A stretch of DNA of 64,000 nt from Bacteroidaceae bacterium (GTDB lineage: Bacteria > Bacteroidota > Bacteroidia > Bacteroidales > Bacteroidaceae), in NCBI GenBank assembly GCA_024398635.1, contig JAKSIV010000011.1, forward strand, positions 1-64,000, in the 5' to 3' direction. The translations under genes were made by a program, and so were the position numbers. This document shows positions 1 through 10,300 of this stretch, piece by piece (positions within the stretch are counted from its first letter, which is position 1; the number at the start of each line of letters is the position of its first letter). Under the pieces are notes generated by a model. That model saw nothing but the letters and a program-made list of their open reading frames with translations, did no database searches and had not been told where the DNA came from.

Positions 1-50
1 AATCGTATCAAAGATCGTCTTAATCTCACCTTCCTTGCGGAAAGCGGATG

Positions 51-82
51 CAAAGATAGGGCGAGTTTGGGAACTGACCAAA
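51..82 (-). promoter_or_regulatory. Leftward promoter for a gene beyond the left edge
   Basis: On the minus strand a TATCTTTG box (51-58) has a TTTG (79-82) 20 bases upstream, matching the Bacteroidetes TTTG/TAnnTTTG promoter. Transcription would start near base 45 and run off the window. No ATG start is visible in the 50 bases left; a GTG or ATT start is possible, or the gene begins outside. Confidence 0.5.
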
Positions 83-117
83 CAATTCGAGAACTTTTTT
101 TTGATAAAAAAAATGAC

Positions 118-125
118 TATCTTTG
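118..125 (+). promoter_or_regulatory. -7 box for the DUF5686 gene
   Basis: TATCTTTG matches the Bacteroidetes -7 consensus TAnnTTTG. It lies about 45 bases before the GTG start at 169. A T-rich stretch with TTTG (100-103) is nearer than the usual 19-20 base spacing, so the -33 element is imperfect. Confidence 0.45.
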
Positions 126-168
126 TGACCTGAATCCAACGAGGACCTACACGTATATAATATAAGGT

Positions 169-2742
169 GTGAGTACAATACTGAGAAAAACAGCCTATGT
201 GTTGTTCCTGCTAATAGCGGGAACTGTTGTGTTATATGCTCAGGGGGCAGTCGTAAGAATAAGCGGAAATGTGAAGGATGAAAACGGCGACAAACTGCCA
301 TACGCCAACATCAGACTCAAAGGAACCTCCATCGGATGCATAACAGATTATAACGGTAACTTTTCTTTTAACGGTAGAGTAGATGGGCAAACACTGATAG
401 TTTCGTCGTTAGGTTATGATGACTACGAAATAGAACTATCGAACAAAACCGTTTTCCCCCTTAAGATTGTACTCTCAGAAACGACATATGTAATTGACGA
501 AGTCGTAATAAAGCCCGAGAAAGAAAGATATCAGCGAAAAGGAAATCCCGCCGTAGAACTGGCCAGCGAGATAATCAAGCGCAAGGATGAAGACAATCCG
601 TTCAATAACGAATATGTATCAAGAGACAGATACGAAACATATGTCGTTGCCCTGGATAATTTCACTGAGGAGAAGCAGCAACAGGCTCTGTTTAGGAAAT
701 TTCCGTTTCTGACGGATTATGTGGACACATCGAAGGTTTCGGGCAAGCCCATTCTTAATGTTTCCACACGTAAACTGGCCGCAACCGATTATTACCAGAG
801 AAAACCATCAAGAGAAAAACAGAAAGTTCACGGAAGGGAATGGGTCGGAATAGAAGATTTTTTGCCGGACGAAGAGGTAAGAGCGGCTTTGGAAGCGACA
901 TTGAGAGATGTGGACCTATTCAATGAAAAGGTTCTGATATTGCGTAACGAATTTGTGAGCCCGTTCGCAGATTATGCAACAACATACTACAGATTCTACC
1001 TTCAGGACACTATTGACGTGGAGGGTGAAAAATGTGTAGACCTGGCATTTATACCCAGGAACGTGCAATCATTCGGGTTTACCGGCCACCTCTATATAAC
1101 AGTTGATTCCACTCATTTTGTAAAATGGATTCAGATGAATGTTCCATACGATATCAATCTGAACTTTGTGGAATACATGAATGTTGAGCAGAAATTCAAA
1201 CGCGACAGTATTCATCCCAGACTCCTGACGTACGAGTGCATTACAGCCGAATTGAAGCTATACGACTTTATAGACGGCGTATACGGAAGACGTGAGGTAT
1301 TCTACTCTGACTATAAGTTCAATGATGAGGTTGATCGGGAACCGTTTACCCATCAGGAGCCCATAATTGAGAGTGCTGAAGCTTTGAACAGAGATAAGGA
1401 ATTCTGGGCGCAATACCGTAATGAAGAGAGGGGATCCGATGGAGGTAAAACGACAGATGTCAAGGATATGATTGCCAGACTGCGTCAGGTTCCCGTCTAT
1501 TATTGGACTGAACAGTTCATTAATCTGTTATTCTCCGGATTCATTCCTGTCAGGGAAGAGAGGACTCCGTTCTACATAGGCCCGGTAAACACCATGATGA
1601 GTTACAATGGTATGGAAATACTCCGCCTCAAACTTGGCGGAATGACGACTGCCTACCTTAATCCACACCTTTTTGGTACAGGATATCTGATTTACGGAGT
1701 TGACGATAAAAGATTCAAATATTACGGCAGACTGGAATACTCATTTAAGCCAAAGAAGGAACAATGGAACGAGTTTCCGATACACTCTTTAAGGCTTCAA
1801 TATGAGAATGACATTTATCAGTACGGGCAACAGTATGTGTATACGAACAAAGACAATGCCCTACTCTCACTGAAACGTCTGCCCGATAACATGATAGGCT
1901 ATGTCAGGAACACAGAACTGACATACACTCTGGAGCGGCATAGCGGAATTACCTTAACCGGCACAATCCGAAACAAGGTGAACGAGGCCACCAAATTCAT
2001 TCCAATGGAGAAGAGCGATGGCAGCGGTTCGGTAAAAGAGATTATGCAAAGTGAACTTGAGATAGGACTCAGATATGCCCCTCACGAGAAGTTTGTTCAG
2101 CACAAATGGAACAGGAAGAGCAAGACACCGGAGCATCCTGTTTTTACATTGAATCATACTATTGCACAAGCCGGTCTGCTGGGGAGTGATTATTCTATCC
2201 AGCATACGGAATTCTCATACAGACAACGTCTGATGGCTGCGCCGGTTGGATACTTTGACGTCATGCTGCGAGCCGGCAAGGTATGGGGACAAGCGCCATA
2301 CCCCTTGCTAATCATTCCGAATGCCAACCTTTCATATACATACCGTAAGGAGACATTCGAGACGATGACCCCAATGGAGTTCATACTTGACCAGCATCTG
2401 ACATGGGATGTGGTTTACTACATGAATGGCCTGATTCTCAACCGCACGCCGCTGATTAAAAACCTCAAATTAAGAGAGGTACTGTATTGCCGTGGCTTAT
2501 GGGGTTCATTGAGCGACAAAAACAATCCGTCCATTGACATGAGCGGTAAAATATTCTCATTTCCTACAGACAAAAGCAAAGCAACCGGTACCATTATGAA
2601 CGAACCTTTTGTAGAACTTGGAGCAGGAATAGAAAATATATTCAAAATCGCCTCTATCAGCTTTTTCAAAAGGATGACATACAAAAATAGCCCCGATGTT
2701 GACCAATGGGGCTTGAGAATAGCGGTTCACTTGCAGTATTAA
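169..2742 (+). CDS. DUF5686 outer-membrane protein with carboxypeptidase-like regulatory domain
   Basis: This is an 857-residue secreted protein starting with GTG. Residues 1-25 form a signal peptide ending in LYAQ. Residues about 30-110 are a CarboxypepD_reg-like beta-sandwich with the usual sequence of TonB-dependent-receptor N-termini (ISGNVKDENG, then YANIRLKGTSIG). The rest is the DUF5686 region, a predicted outer-membrane beta-barrel ending in an aromatic-rich strand (final residues HLQY). The family is widespread in Bacteroidetes and its role is not established. It converges tail to tail with the next gene, leaving two bases between stop codons and no room for a terminator. Family assignment is firm; function is unknown. 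Confidence 0.85.
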   Translation: MSTILRKTAYVLFLLIAGTVVLYAQGAVVRISGNVKDENGDKLPYANIRLKGTSIGCITDYNGNFSFNGRVDGQTLIVSSLGYDDYEIELSNKTVFPLKIVLSETTYVIDEVVIKPEKERYQRKGNPAVELASEIIKRKDEDNPFNNEYVSRDRYETYVVALDNFTEEKQQQALFRKFPFLTDYVDTSKVSGKPILNVSTRKLAATDYYQRKPSREKQKVHGREWVGIEDFLPDEEVRAALEATLRDVDLFNEKVLILRNEFVSPFADYATTYYRFYLQDTIDVEGEKCVDLAFIPRNVQSFGFTGHLYITVDSTHFVKWIQMNVPYDINLNFVEYMNVEQKFKRDSIHPRLLTYECITAELKLYDFIDGVYGRREVFYSDYKFNDEVDREPFTHQEPIIESAEALNRDKEFWAQYRNEERGSDGGKTTDVKDMIARLRQVPVYYWTEQFINLLFSGFIPVREERTPFYIGPVNTMMSYNGMEILRLKLGGMTTAYLNPHLFGTGYLIYGVDDKRFKYYGRLEYSFKPKKEQWNEFPIHSLRLQYENDIYQYGQQYVYTNKDNALLSLKRLPDNMIGYVRNTELTYTLERHSGITLTGTIRNKVNEATKFIPMEKSDGSGSVKEIMQSELEIGLRYAPHEKFVQHKWNRKSKTPEHPVFTLNHTIAQAGLLGSDYSIQHTEFSYRQRLMAAPVGYFDVMLRAGKVWGQAPYPLLIIPNANLSYTYRKETFETMTPMEFILDQHLTWDVVYYMNGLILNRTPLIKNLKLREVLYCRGLWGSLSDKNNPSIDMSGKIFSFPTDKSKATGTIMNEPFVELGAGIENIFKIASISFFKRMTYKNSPDVDQWGLRIAVHLQY

Positions 2743-2744
2743 GA

Positions 2745-3248
2745 TTACTCCTCCTGAGGTTCAGGGGTACTGAATGTGAAATCGGATATCTGATAAAACT
2801 TAAATCCGTTCTTCTTTTTATTTCTTTTAATCAGACGTTCTCTCCTCTTGACAAGTTTCTTTTCTTTTTCAGAAAACAGAAGGGATGTCATTAATGTTTC
2901 GTTTTCATCTGTACCAACGATATAATCTGTGAACTGTTTCTCATAAGCCAAACGATCCTTAACGAACCACTTGTTGTTTACAGTTACATCTTTTACAAAC
3001 TGTATATCGGATACATACAAAACGGAGTCAAGTAAAGAGAAAGTCGCAGCAAACATGTATATGTCAACCTGACGGGAATTCTTATCCTGATTCTGATTAC
3101 GCATCATATTGAGATCACGACGGCTCATTTCCAGACCTTCACCCTTGTTAAGTGTAGGATCCTGTACCCTTCCGGATCTCTGTGCAAAAACGGGCAACGC
3201 GAAAAGGACAAACGCTGCCACAATTACCGGTCTCAATACCGTCCTCAT
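2745..3248 (-). CDS. Small secreted protein of unknown function, coupled to rpoD
   Basis: I do not recognise a named family. The 167-residue product begins with a clear signal peptide (MRTVLRPVIVAAF, cleavage after FAQ near residue 23). A charged mature part follows, with a very basic patch (KLVKRRERLIKRNKKK) near the C-terminus. I chose the ATG at 3248, one base after the rpoD stop, rather than the in-frame ATG at 3257 that would overlap rpoD; the signal peptide fits the shorter form better. The one-base gap implies translational coupling with the sigma factor, though nothing indicates a shared function. Confidence 0.65.
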   Translation of the reverse strand: MRTVLRPVIVAAFVLFALPVFAQRSGRVQDPTLNKGEGLEMSRRDLNMMRNQNQDKNSRQVDIYMFAATFSLLDSVLYVSDIQFVKDVTVNNKWFVKDRLAYEKQFTDYIVGTDENETLMTSLLFSEKEKKLVKRRERLIKRNKKKNGFKFYQISDFTFSTPEPQEE

Positions 3249-3249
3249 A

Positions 3250-4110
3250 TCAACCAAGGTATGATTTCAGGAGTTTGCTACGGGAATTCTGACGCAAACG
3301 ACGGATAGCTTTCTCCTTGATCTGACGAACACGCTCACGTGTGAGGCCGAACTTATCACCTATCTCCTCAAGAGTCATCTCACGGCAACCGATACCAAAG
3401 AACATACGTATGATATCCTTCTCACGCTCAGTGAGTGTAGAAAGTGCACGATCAATCTCCTTAGAAAGTGATTCATTGACCAAGGTCTTGTCAGCCATAG
3501 GAGAGTCATCATTGACTAGAACATCCAGAAGGCTGTTATCCTCGCCATCCACGAAAGGAGCATCAACAGAAATATGACGGCCCGAAACTTTCAATGTATC
3601 AGCTATCTTGTCAACGGGTATATCCAGTACCTCTGCCAGTTCTTCGGGTGAAGGACGGCGTTCGTTGTCCTGCTCGAATTTGGAAAGGGCCTTACTTATC
3701 TTGTTGAGTGAACCGACCTGATTAAGGGGCAGACGCACGATACGTGCCTGCTCGGCCAATGCCTGAAGGATGGATTGACGAATCCACCAAACGGCGTAGC
3801 TTATGAACTTGAATCCACGGGTCTCATCAAACTTCTCGGCTGCCTTGATCAGACCAAGGTTACCTTCATTGATAAGATCGGGAAGACTCAAGCCCTGATT
3901 TTGATACTGTTTTGAAACAGACACTACGAAACGCAGATTGGCACGAGTGAGTTTTTCCAGAGCCGCGCGATCACCCTTGCGGATACGCTGTGCCAGCTCC
4001 ACCTCCTCCTCGACCGTGATAAGTTCCTCACGACCAATCTCTTGCAAATACTTGTCAAGTGATGCGCTTTCACGGTTCGTAATGCTCTTTGTAATTTTGA
4101 GTTGTCTCAT
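3250..4110 (-). CDS. rpoD: Primary RNA polymerase sigma factor RpoD (SigA)
   Basis: The 286-residue protein has the short form of the group 1 sigma factor found in Bacteroidetes, which lacks the long N-terminal region 1.1. Region 1.2 is at about 18-50 ([14 protein letters not shown]). Region 2 is at about 80-120, with [17 protein letters not shown] and the -10 recognition helix ending in [11 protein letters not shown]. Region 3 lies in the middle. Region 4.2 near the C-terminus carries the helix-turn-helix [20 protein letters not shown]. It directs RNA polymerase to housekeeping promoters, in this phylum the TTTG/TAnnTTTG type seen repeatedly in this window. Its own -7 box is at 4137-4144. 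The small secreted protein follows one base later. Confidence 0.97.
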   Translation of the reverse strand: MRQLKITKSITNRESASLDKYLQEIGREELITVEEEVELAQRIRKGDRAALEKLTRANLRFVVSVSKQYQNQGLSLPDLINEGNLGLIKAAEKFDETRGFKFISYAVWWIRQSILQALAEQARIVRLPLNQVGSLNKISKALSKFEQDNERRPSPEELAEVLDIPVDKIADTLKVSGRHISVDAPFVDGEDNSLLDVLVNDDSPMADKTLVNESLSKEIDRALSTLTEREKDIIRMFFGIGCREMTLEEIGDKFGLTRERVRQIKEKAIRRLRQNSRSKLLKSYLG

Positions 4111-4136
4111 CGTCAGTATAATAAGCGAATTGGGTG

Positions 4137-4144
4137 CAAATTTA
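4137..4144 (-). promoter_or_regulatory. -7 box for rpoD
   Basis: On the minus strand this reads TAAATTTG, matching TAnnTTTG, about 27 bases before the rpoD ATG. No clear TTTG lies 19-20 bases further upstream. Confidence 0.4.
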
Positions 4145-4237
4145 CTTAAAATAAAAATATGTCAGGGCATTTACACACAAAAAATTGAAGTGGTTTTTGC
4201 CACTCCAATTTTTCGCTGTAGATAAATCTACAATATA

Positions 4238-5743
4238 TCAATCATCGGACAATCTGATGACGTAATAATCCCTGCGTCCCGACGGATATACGCCTGATAC
4301 TATCATAACCTGTTCGGGAGAAGATGAAGCCTCCTTGAAAATCTGCTCGATATCATCGGCAGACTTGATCTGACGGTCATTGATTTTCAGGATAATGAAA
4401 CCTTTCTGAATGCCGACATCCTTCATCAGACCATTCTTGACGGAATTGACCTGAATTCCACAACCGATGTTCAACTGACGGCGGGTCTGCTCCGGTACAT
4501 CCTGGAATGTAGCTCCAAGTACATCAATATCGGCATCCTTGACAATATCTGTATTACCACGTGAGTTCTTGAGTTCTACCTCGATTTTTTTCTCCTTTTT
4601 GTCGCGAAGCAATGTCACAGTCACTTTATCACCGGGGCGATACTGGACAATAGTCTCCTGAAGTTCGTTCATAGCCTTGACCTTCTTGCCATTAATTGCC
4701 GTAATGATATCGCCTTGTTTGATACCGGCTGCAAGAGCGCCGCCGCCATCCGTCACATTGACTACGAAGACACCGTCAATGGCATCACCGAAATCCACAT
4801 CCTTGTTTCTCTCATCCTGACGCATAGCAAGAACATCCTTTCCCTCTATTCCGAGCATAGCACGCTGAACTGTTCCATACTCCTTGAGATCAGCCACCAC
4901 TTTCTTGACGATGGTTGTCGGAATGGCAAATCCGTATCCGGCATATGTACCGGTAGGTGATTCAAGAGCTGCATTAATACCTACCAACTCTCCGTTTACA
5001 TTCACAAGAGCGCCACCACTGTTACCCATATTGATAGCGGCATCTGTCTGAATGAAGGACTCAATGCTCTCGCCGCCTTCATAAATGCCGATATTCCTGG
5101 ACTTGGCACTGACTACACCTGCAGTAACACTGGATGTCAGATTGAACGGATTACCGACAGCCAAAACCCATTCTCCAAGTTTGAGTTCTTCAGAATTGCC
5201 CATGGGAACAACCGGGAAATCATCACCATCAATCTTGATGAGAGCAAGGTCCGTATTGGCATCAGCTCCTATCAGGGTTGCATTGAGCACACGATTATCA
5301 TTCAGTGTAACCTGAATCTCATCAGCATTGTCAATAACATGATTGTTGGTAACGATGTAACCATCCTTTGTCAGAATGACACCGGAACCATAACCGACCT
5401 GAGGTTGCGACTGATACTGGCGTTGACGGGGACGACCACCGAAAAAATACTCGAAAATATCAGGTATCTCCTGATAGGTTTGGACTCTACCCTTTATGGT
5501 TGACTTGATATGAACCACACCGTGAACGGTCTTTTCGGCTGCATCGGTCAGGTCAACAGGCTGATTTCTGCCTGCAGCAGGCATGGATGCATGCATAAGT
5601 GTCGTGTATGGTGCGCCCTGTTCGGATACGTAAACAACCTTTCCGCTACGTTTATTCACAATATTCGTAGTTATCACTGATGCACCCACGCAGCAGCAGA
5701 TAAGAACTACAAAAGATGTGATAATTCTAATTGCTTTTTTCAT
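4238..5743 (-). CDS. degQ: DegQ/HtrA-family periplasmic serine protease (Do)
   Basis: The 501-residue protein has an N-terminal signal or anchor segment (residues about 5-28). A trypsin-like domain follows with the triad His135 (IVTNNHVI), Asp165 (NTDLALIK) and Ser242 (GNSGGAL). Two PDZ domains come next, at about 290-385 and 400-495. This is the layout of Do proteases, which degrade or refold damaged envelope proteins. The start has a strong ribosome site (GGAGAT) just upstream. A weak TATATTTG box lies on the minus strand at 5799-5806. The gene is transcribed alone; the preceding M16 gene ends with its own terminator. Confidence 0.93.
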   Translation of the reverse strand: MKKAIRIITSFVVLICCCVGASVITTNIVNKRSGKVVYVSEQGAPYTTLMHASMPAAGRNQPVDLTDAAEKTVHGVVHIKSTIKGRVQTYQEIPDIFEYFFGGRPRQRQYQSQPQVGYGSGVILTKDGYIVTNNHVIDNADEIQVTLNDNRVLNATLIGADANTDLALIKIDGDDFPVVPMGNSEELKLGEWVLAVGNPFNLTSSVTAGVVSAKSRNIGIYEGGESIESFIQTDAAINMGNSGGALVNVNGELVGINAALESPTGTYAGYGFAIPTTIVKKVVADLKEYGTVQRAMLGIEGKDVLAMRQDERNKDVDFGDAIDGVFVVNVTDGGGALAAGIKQGDIITAINGKKVKAMNELQETIVQYRPGDKVTVTLLRDKKEKKIEVELKNSRGNTDIVKDADIDVLGATFQDVPEQTRRQLNIGCGIQVNSVKNGLMKDVGIQKGFIILKINDRQIKSADDIEQIFKEASSSPEQVMIVSGVYPSGRRDYYVIRLSDD

Positions 5744-5892
5744 AGCTTAATCTCCTTTTTTGGTTAATTAATTGGTTTGCATTAACACTTTTGTCATTCA
5801 AATATATACAACATCCGCGCCATTGTTATACATTACGCTCCACTTTTGCCAATAATTAACCATAAAGACTCCAATTTAACAAATGAAGATGC

Positions 5893-5931
5893 AAAAAAAT
5901 GATGGGCAGACGCATTGAAGTCTGCCCATCA
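5893..5931 (-). terminator. Rho-independent terminator of the C1-M16 unit
   Basis: Perfect 12-base arms (5900-5911 and 5920-5931, core GGGCAGAC) surround an 8-base loop. On the minus strand a T6 tract (5893-5898) follows. It sits just after the stop codon of the M16 peptidase gene. Confidence 0.85.
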
Positions 5932-5948
5932 CTATTAGTAAAAGACGA

Positions 5949-8849
5949 TTATTCGTAACCGAATATCTCGTCCAGAGATACCTGCTTTATAGTTCCAAGA
6001 GTCTTGAGATACTTCATATCCAGATCTTTGGCGTCACCAAGAATTCCGTAAATGTAGGTACGACCCTTAATCCACTTTTGCTGACATGCCACTACATCCT
6101 CCATTGTCATATCTGCCAGATTGTCATAAACCTTCTTGGCAAGAGGCTCGGTAAGACCAAGTTCCTTGGCATTGAGATAGCTGTTCAGCACAGACATTCC
6201 GGTAGTACGACTGGTGCGAAGTACGGACTCCAATCCGGTCTTGGCTATCTGGAATGACTTCTCGGACTGAGGCATATCGTTTATGATAAGGTCAAATGCC
6301 TCAACGGCAGCCTTAAGCTTATCATTCTGAGAACCGATACGGGCGTAGAAGCAGTATGTATCATCAATATATGAAGGAGAGGAAAGATATGCACTTGCAC
6401 TATATGCAAGAGCTCTGGCCTCACGCATCTCCTGGAAGACAATGGTATTCATTCCACCGCCGAAGTACTCATTGAACAACTCGATTGCCGGAACATCTTC
6501 CATTGAGAATTTTTCACCACGGTCAGAATACTGTATGTAATTGAACTGGCGGGAATCATAAGGAGCAATATAGACCACAGGCTCCGAGACGATCTGCTTG
6601 CGGGTATACATACGCACCAGTTTCTCCGGATTGTCAGAGTATTTATGATGCTCAGCAATGACAGTCTTGGCTTGAGCCTCTTCTTGAGGTCCGTAGAACA
6701 GAACTATATGCTGTTTATTCAGTATTTCCTTAACTGCAGAGAGCAAATCATCGGAAGTAAGTGCCATCAACTGCTCGCTTGACAGCTTAATGGACTTAAC
6801 ATACTCAGGACCATACATTATGTATCCGTTCAAAACACGTGAACATACATTCTGATTTGTTTTGCTCATCTGACGCGACATCAGTTCATCCTGTTTGAGG
6901 TTCTCAAGGATTTTCTCATCAGGTACGGCATTAAGAATCAGATCCTCTACGATATCCAGCATCTGGCCAAGATTCTCAGCCAATCCGTTTACGGAGAAGG
7001 TCATGGTGTTTTCGCCGACACTGAAATTGTGGTTACCGGCAATCTTATACTCCTCAAGAGCAATCTCCTCGGCACTGCGTGTAGGCGTGCCCAGATATGA
7101 AAGATAATCAAATGCAAGACCCAAAGCAGGATTGGTGCTCAAACCTATGTCGAAACGGAAAGTCACATTAACGATATCATTGTTCTCGTTCTTCTTGTAA
7201 AGCATCTCAATATCCTTGCTGAATTCCGACTTTGACATATCCTTTTCAAAATCCACGAAGACAGGCTCTATGGGAGTAACCTCTATCTCGGATATCTCAG
7301 TCAGGAATGCACTCTGCTTATCACGGTTTGTGGCAATAGGAGTAATGGCAGGGGCGATAATCTTATTGTTCTTGGGATTAATGCCCTGATGTTTGTAAAC
7401 AACTACATATGAGTTTTCTCCAAGATACTTATTGGCCCACTCTACCACATCAGCCTTAGTTATCTTGGCCAGACGATCGAGCACATGAACTTCATCGGCC
7501 CAGTCAGTCTTTTTAATAAATGAGTTGACCATCATCATGGCACGGCTGCTGTTTGATTCCAGCTGACGCATTTTACTAAGTTTTATGTTTGCGATTGCTG
7601 CTTCAATCAGAGACTCATCGAAATCACCGGAACGAAGTTTAGCCACCTCGGCAAGAACAAGTGCCCTGACTTCATCAAGTGTCTGACCATCCTTAGGATA
7701 GCCCTGAATAAGGAAGTCCGAATAGTCAATACGGTCATAAAGCTGAGAGCCTGCATACAGCACCTTCTGCTGTTGATTCAGATCCAGATCTATCAAACCG
7801 GCCTTGCCGTTTGTAAGGATAGAACTTACAATACTACCTATTTCGCTCTCTATGTCCTTCTCGCCCGGAGTACGCCAGCCAAAGAGCAGGAAATCTGCCT
7901 CGTTGCCATATACATGTCTTTCTACTGCAGAAGTAAGAACATCCTCGGGCTCATACTTGAACTCAGGAATGGAAGGATTGGGCTCCCATGTTCCGAAGTA
8001 CTTCTCAATAATGGCCACAAACTCATCGGGATCAAAATCACCTGATACGCAGATGGCAATGTTATTGGGAACATACATGGTTGACTTTTGCTTCTTGATG
8101 GCACTTATTGATGGATTTTTAAGATGCTCCTGTGTGCCGATAACCTGCTGCGATCCATAAGGATGATGCTTGTACAGAACCGAATCCATTGCATAGATTG
8201 CATTCTCGGCATCCTCATTAAGGTACATGTTATACTCCTCATATACAGCCTCCAACTCAGTATGGAATCCGCGGATCACAAGATTGCGGAAACGGTCAGC
8301 CTGAATGCGTGCCCAGCTGTCTATCTGATTTGAAGGGATATTCTCCTGATAAACGGTCTGGTCATCGGAGGTAAAAGCGTTTGTACCCGTCGATCCTATC
8401 ATGGACATGAGCTTGTCATATTCATTGGGGATGGCAATCTCAGACGCAGCATAGCTCAAACTATCTATGATATGATAGATAGCCAAGCGCTCCTGGGGAT
8501 CTGTTTTGGTACGATATATATTGAACTGCTCTTCAATCTGGTCAAGCAGAGGCTTCTCGGCTGCATAATCAGATGTGCCGAAACTCTCTGAGCCCTTGAA
8601 CATGATATGCTCGAGATAATGAGCCAGACCTGTGTTATCTGAAGGATCATTCTTACCTCCATTGCGGACAGCAATGTATGTCTGCAGTCTGGGCTGTTCC
8701 TTATTTACGGACATATAAACCTTGAGACCGTTGTCAAGAGTATATATTTTTACCTTCATCGGGTCACCCTTGACCGTCTCATACTTGGAACAAGACACTA
8801 CGCCAAGCAGCAAAAGAGCTGCAATAGCAAACAATGACAGTTTTTTCAT
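5949..8849 (-). CDS. M16-family zinc metallopeptidase lipoprotein (tandem pitrilysin-like)
   Basis: The 966-residue protein has a lipoprotein signal (GVVSC, Cys20 as the lipidated residue). Two M16 halves follow, each with peptidase and C-terminal subdomains. The N-terminal half carries the inverse zinc motif HxxEH at His77, Glu80, His81 (HYLEH), and a downstream glutamate segment (EAVYEEYN) can give the third ligand. The C-terminal half lacks HxxEH, as is normal for the non-catalytic half. Proteins of this type degrade peptides at the envelope. The gene follows the C1 peptidase by 19 bases and ends with a strong terminator, so the two form one peptide-degrading operon. Confidence 0.92.
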   Translation of the reverse strand: MKKLSLFAIAALLLLGVVSCSKYETVKGDPMKVKIYTLDNGLKVYMSVNKEQPRLQTYIAVRNGGKNDPSDNTGLAHYLEHIMFKGSESFGTSDYAAEKPLLDQIEEQFNIYRTKTDPQERLAIYHIIDSLSYAASEIAIPNEYDKLMSMIGSTGTNAFTSDDQTVYQENIPSNQIDSWARIQADRFRNLVIRGFHTELEAVYEEYNMYLNEDAENAIYAMDSVLYKHHPYGSQQVIGTQEHLKNPSISAIKKQKSTMYVPNNIAICVSGDFDPDEFVAIIEKYFGTWEPNPSIPEFKYEPEDVLTSAVERHVYGNEADFLLFGWRTPGEKDIESEIGSIVSSILTNGKAGLIDLDLNQQQKVLYAGSQLYDRIDYSDFLIQGYPKDGQTLDEVRALVLAEVAKLRSGDFDESLIEAAIANIKLSKMRQLESNSSRAMMMVNSFIKKTDWADEVHVLDRLAKITKADVVEWANKYLGENSYVVVYKHQGINPKNNKIIAPAITPIATNRDKQSAFLTEISEIEVTPIEPVFVDFEKDMSKSEFSKDIEMLYKKNENNDIVNVTFRFDIGLSTNPALGLAFDYLSYLGTPTRSAEEIALEEYKIAGNHNFSVGENTMTFSVNGLAENLGQMLDIVEDLILNAVPDEKILENLKQDELMSRQMSKTNQNVCSRVLNGYIMYGPEYVKSIKLSSEQLMALTSDDLLSAVKEILNKQHIVLFYGPQEEAQAKTVIAEHHKYSDNPEKLVRMYTRKQIVSEPVVYIAPYDSRQFNYIQYSDRGEKFSMEDVPAIELFNEYFGGGMNTIVFQEMREARALAYSASAYLSSPSYIDDTYCFYARIGSQNDKLKAAVEAFDLIINDMPQSEKSFQIAKTGLESVLRTSRTTGMSVLNSYLNAKELGLTEPLAKKVYDNLADMTMEDVVACQQKWIKGRTYIYGILGDAKDLDMKYLKTLGTIKQVSLDEIFGYE

Positions 8850-8868
8850 TTAAATATGTAATTAAGAG

Positions 8869-10245
8869 TTATTCTTCGGGAAGGAACATGGGATCCCATG
8901 CCGGCAGTTTCTGAGGCTTCTTATTCAATAATTCAAGAATATCGGCAGGAACATATTTCTTTTCAACCACCAGACGGAACATATACTCGTTGAACCACTC
9001 ATCGGTCATGATAAGGAAACCTTTATAACCCGATGTGTTACCCCAACTGTTTTCGACCATCCACTTTTTGGCAGAACCGGATTCATCGAGATCGACTGCC
9101 ATTAGTGTCATGGCGTGTGACGAACCACTGGCGTATGTCTGTATACGCTGTTTCTTGCCCATGGGAAACTGGGTATTGAACAATGAGGCATAATCCATAT
9201 TGGCAAGGTCGAGGGTACCCTTATCAGAATCCAGATACTTCCTGACATCACACGAGAAATACAGGGCTGTATTGTCCTTTATAGATGCAATAGCCATCTC
9301 CTTGATGCGATCGATAGGCAGATTCACATAAATCCAGTTGTCTCCGTCATAGACATGACGGTCATACTCTATCTCATATGTCTTATAGTATTCACGGACC
9401 GGATCGTTCATGAACATGACATAATTGTTTTCAAGGTCCTGGCCGATAAACTCGTCATAGAAGCTCTTGGGAGTATATGTCTTACGACTCACGAACTTAC
9501 CCTTTGCATCATAACGCGCCCACTCGAACTCCGTGGGAGGAACACCCAGGCACTTGACCAGTATACCGTATATCTCCGTAAGCATCTCAACCTTACGTTT
9601 TGAAGCGTCGGCAGGTTTGAGTTCACGCAGCTCCAGGCCAAACTGACGCAGTTTCTGCGAGAGGATGGAACGCATCTCGGAGGTGTTGTTGCTCTGATAA
9701 GTCTCAGGCATGACATCCTTAGGCACCACTCCGTACTTCATAATCAGGTTTGAGACACCGGTAAACTGGCCGCCGTCACCTATCGGATTCTTGAACAGCC
9801 AATCAACCTCACGGTCATCGAAAGGTTTGGAGCGTGTATCGATAATAGCCTGCAGGAAAAGGTTTGATTTCTCAAGCAGGTCATAAAAAGAGCAATAATT
9901 CTGGGAGAACTCGAACTCGCCCAGGTCATGAGTTGCAATCATCTTGGCTCTGAGCACATTCAGGCCGGTAAAAAGCCAGCAACGTCCTGATGATTTCTGG
10001 TTGGTGATACCCTTTGTAGTGACCTTATTGGAGAAATGGGTATCAATCATGGCAAGGTTATCGGCATTAACAGCCAAAACGGCAATCGACTGGCCTGCCA
10101 AGGCATTGCGGACTGCCCTTTCAGCAGGAGTATCACTGTATCCCTTACGGATCTGTTCAAGCATGTCATTCGTGATACCGCCATTCTTTTGTGCAAAAAG
10201 GGGAATCGAAACTAAAACGAGCAATAAGCAAAATGACTTTCTCAT
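8869..10245 (-). CDS. Secreted C1-family aminopeptidase (bleomycin hydrolase/PepC type)
   Basis: The 458-residue protein starts at the ATG at 10245. The open frame continues upstream into the RNase P RNA gene, but that extension is not protein-like and is rejected. Residues 1-19 are a signal peptide ending in LFAQ. The papain-like active site is clear: Cys89 in KSSGRCWLF, the histidine in SGSSHAMTLM, and the asparagine in VENSWGN. The family removes N-terminal residues from peptides. Cytoplasmic in most bacteria, it is exported in Bacteroidetes, where it often accompanies other secreted peptidases, here the M16 gene 19 bases downstream. A minus-strand TATATTTG (10271-10278) is a likely -7 box. 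Confidence 0.92.
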   Translation of the reverse strand: MRKSFCLLLVLVSIPLFAQKNGGITNDMLEQIRKGYSDTPAERAVRNALAGQSIAVLAVNADNLAMIDTHFSNKVTTKGITNQKSSGRCWLFTGLNVLRAKMIATHDLGEFEFSQNYCSFYDLLEKSNLFLQAIIDTRSKPFDDREVDWLFKNPIGDGGQFTGVSNLIMKYGVVPKDVMPETYQSNNTSEMRSILSQKLRQFGLELRELKPADASKRKVEMLTEIYGILVKCLGVPPTEFEWARYDAKGKFVSRKTYTPKSFYDEFIGQDLENNYVMFMNDPVREYYKTYEIEYDRHVYDGDNWIYVNLPIDRIKEMAIASIKDNTALYFSCDVRKYLDSDKGTLDLANMDYASLFNTQFPMGKKQRIQTYASGSSHAMTLMAVDLDESGSAKKWMVENSWGNTSGYKGFLIMTDEWFNEYMFRLVVEKKYVPADILELLNKKPQKLPAWDPMFLPEE

Positions 10246-10270
10246 AGTGAATGGTTTTGCGTTTAATTTG

Positions 10271-10278
10271 CAAATATA
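10271..10278 (-). promoter_or_regulatory. -7 box for the C1 peptidase gene
   Basis: The minus strand reads TATATTTG, about 26 bases before the ATG. It lies back to back with the rnpB -7 box, so the two divergent promoters share about 30 bases. Confidence 0.45.
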
Positions 10279-10300
10279 AGTATTAGTAGGAAAATATGAG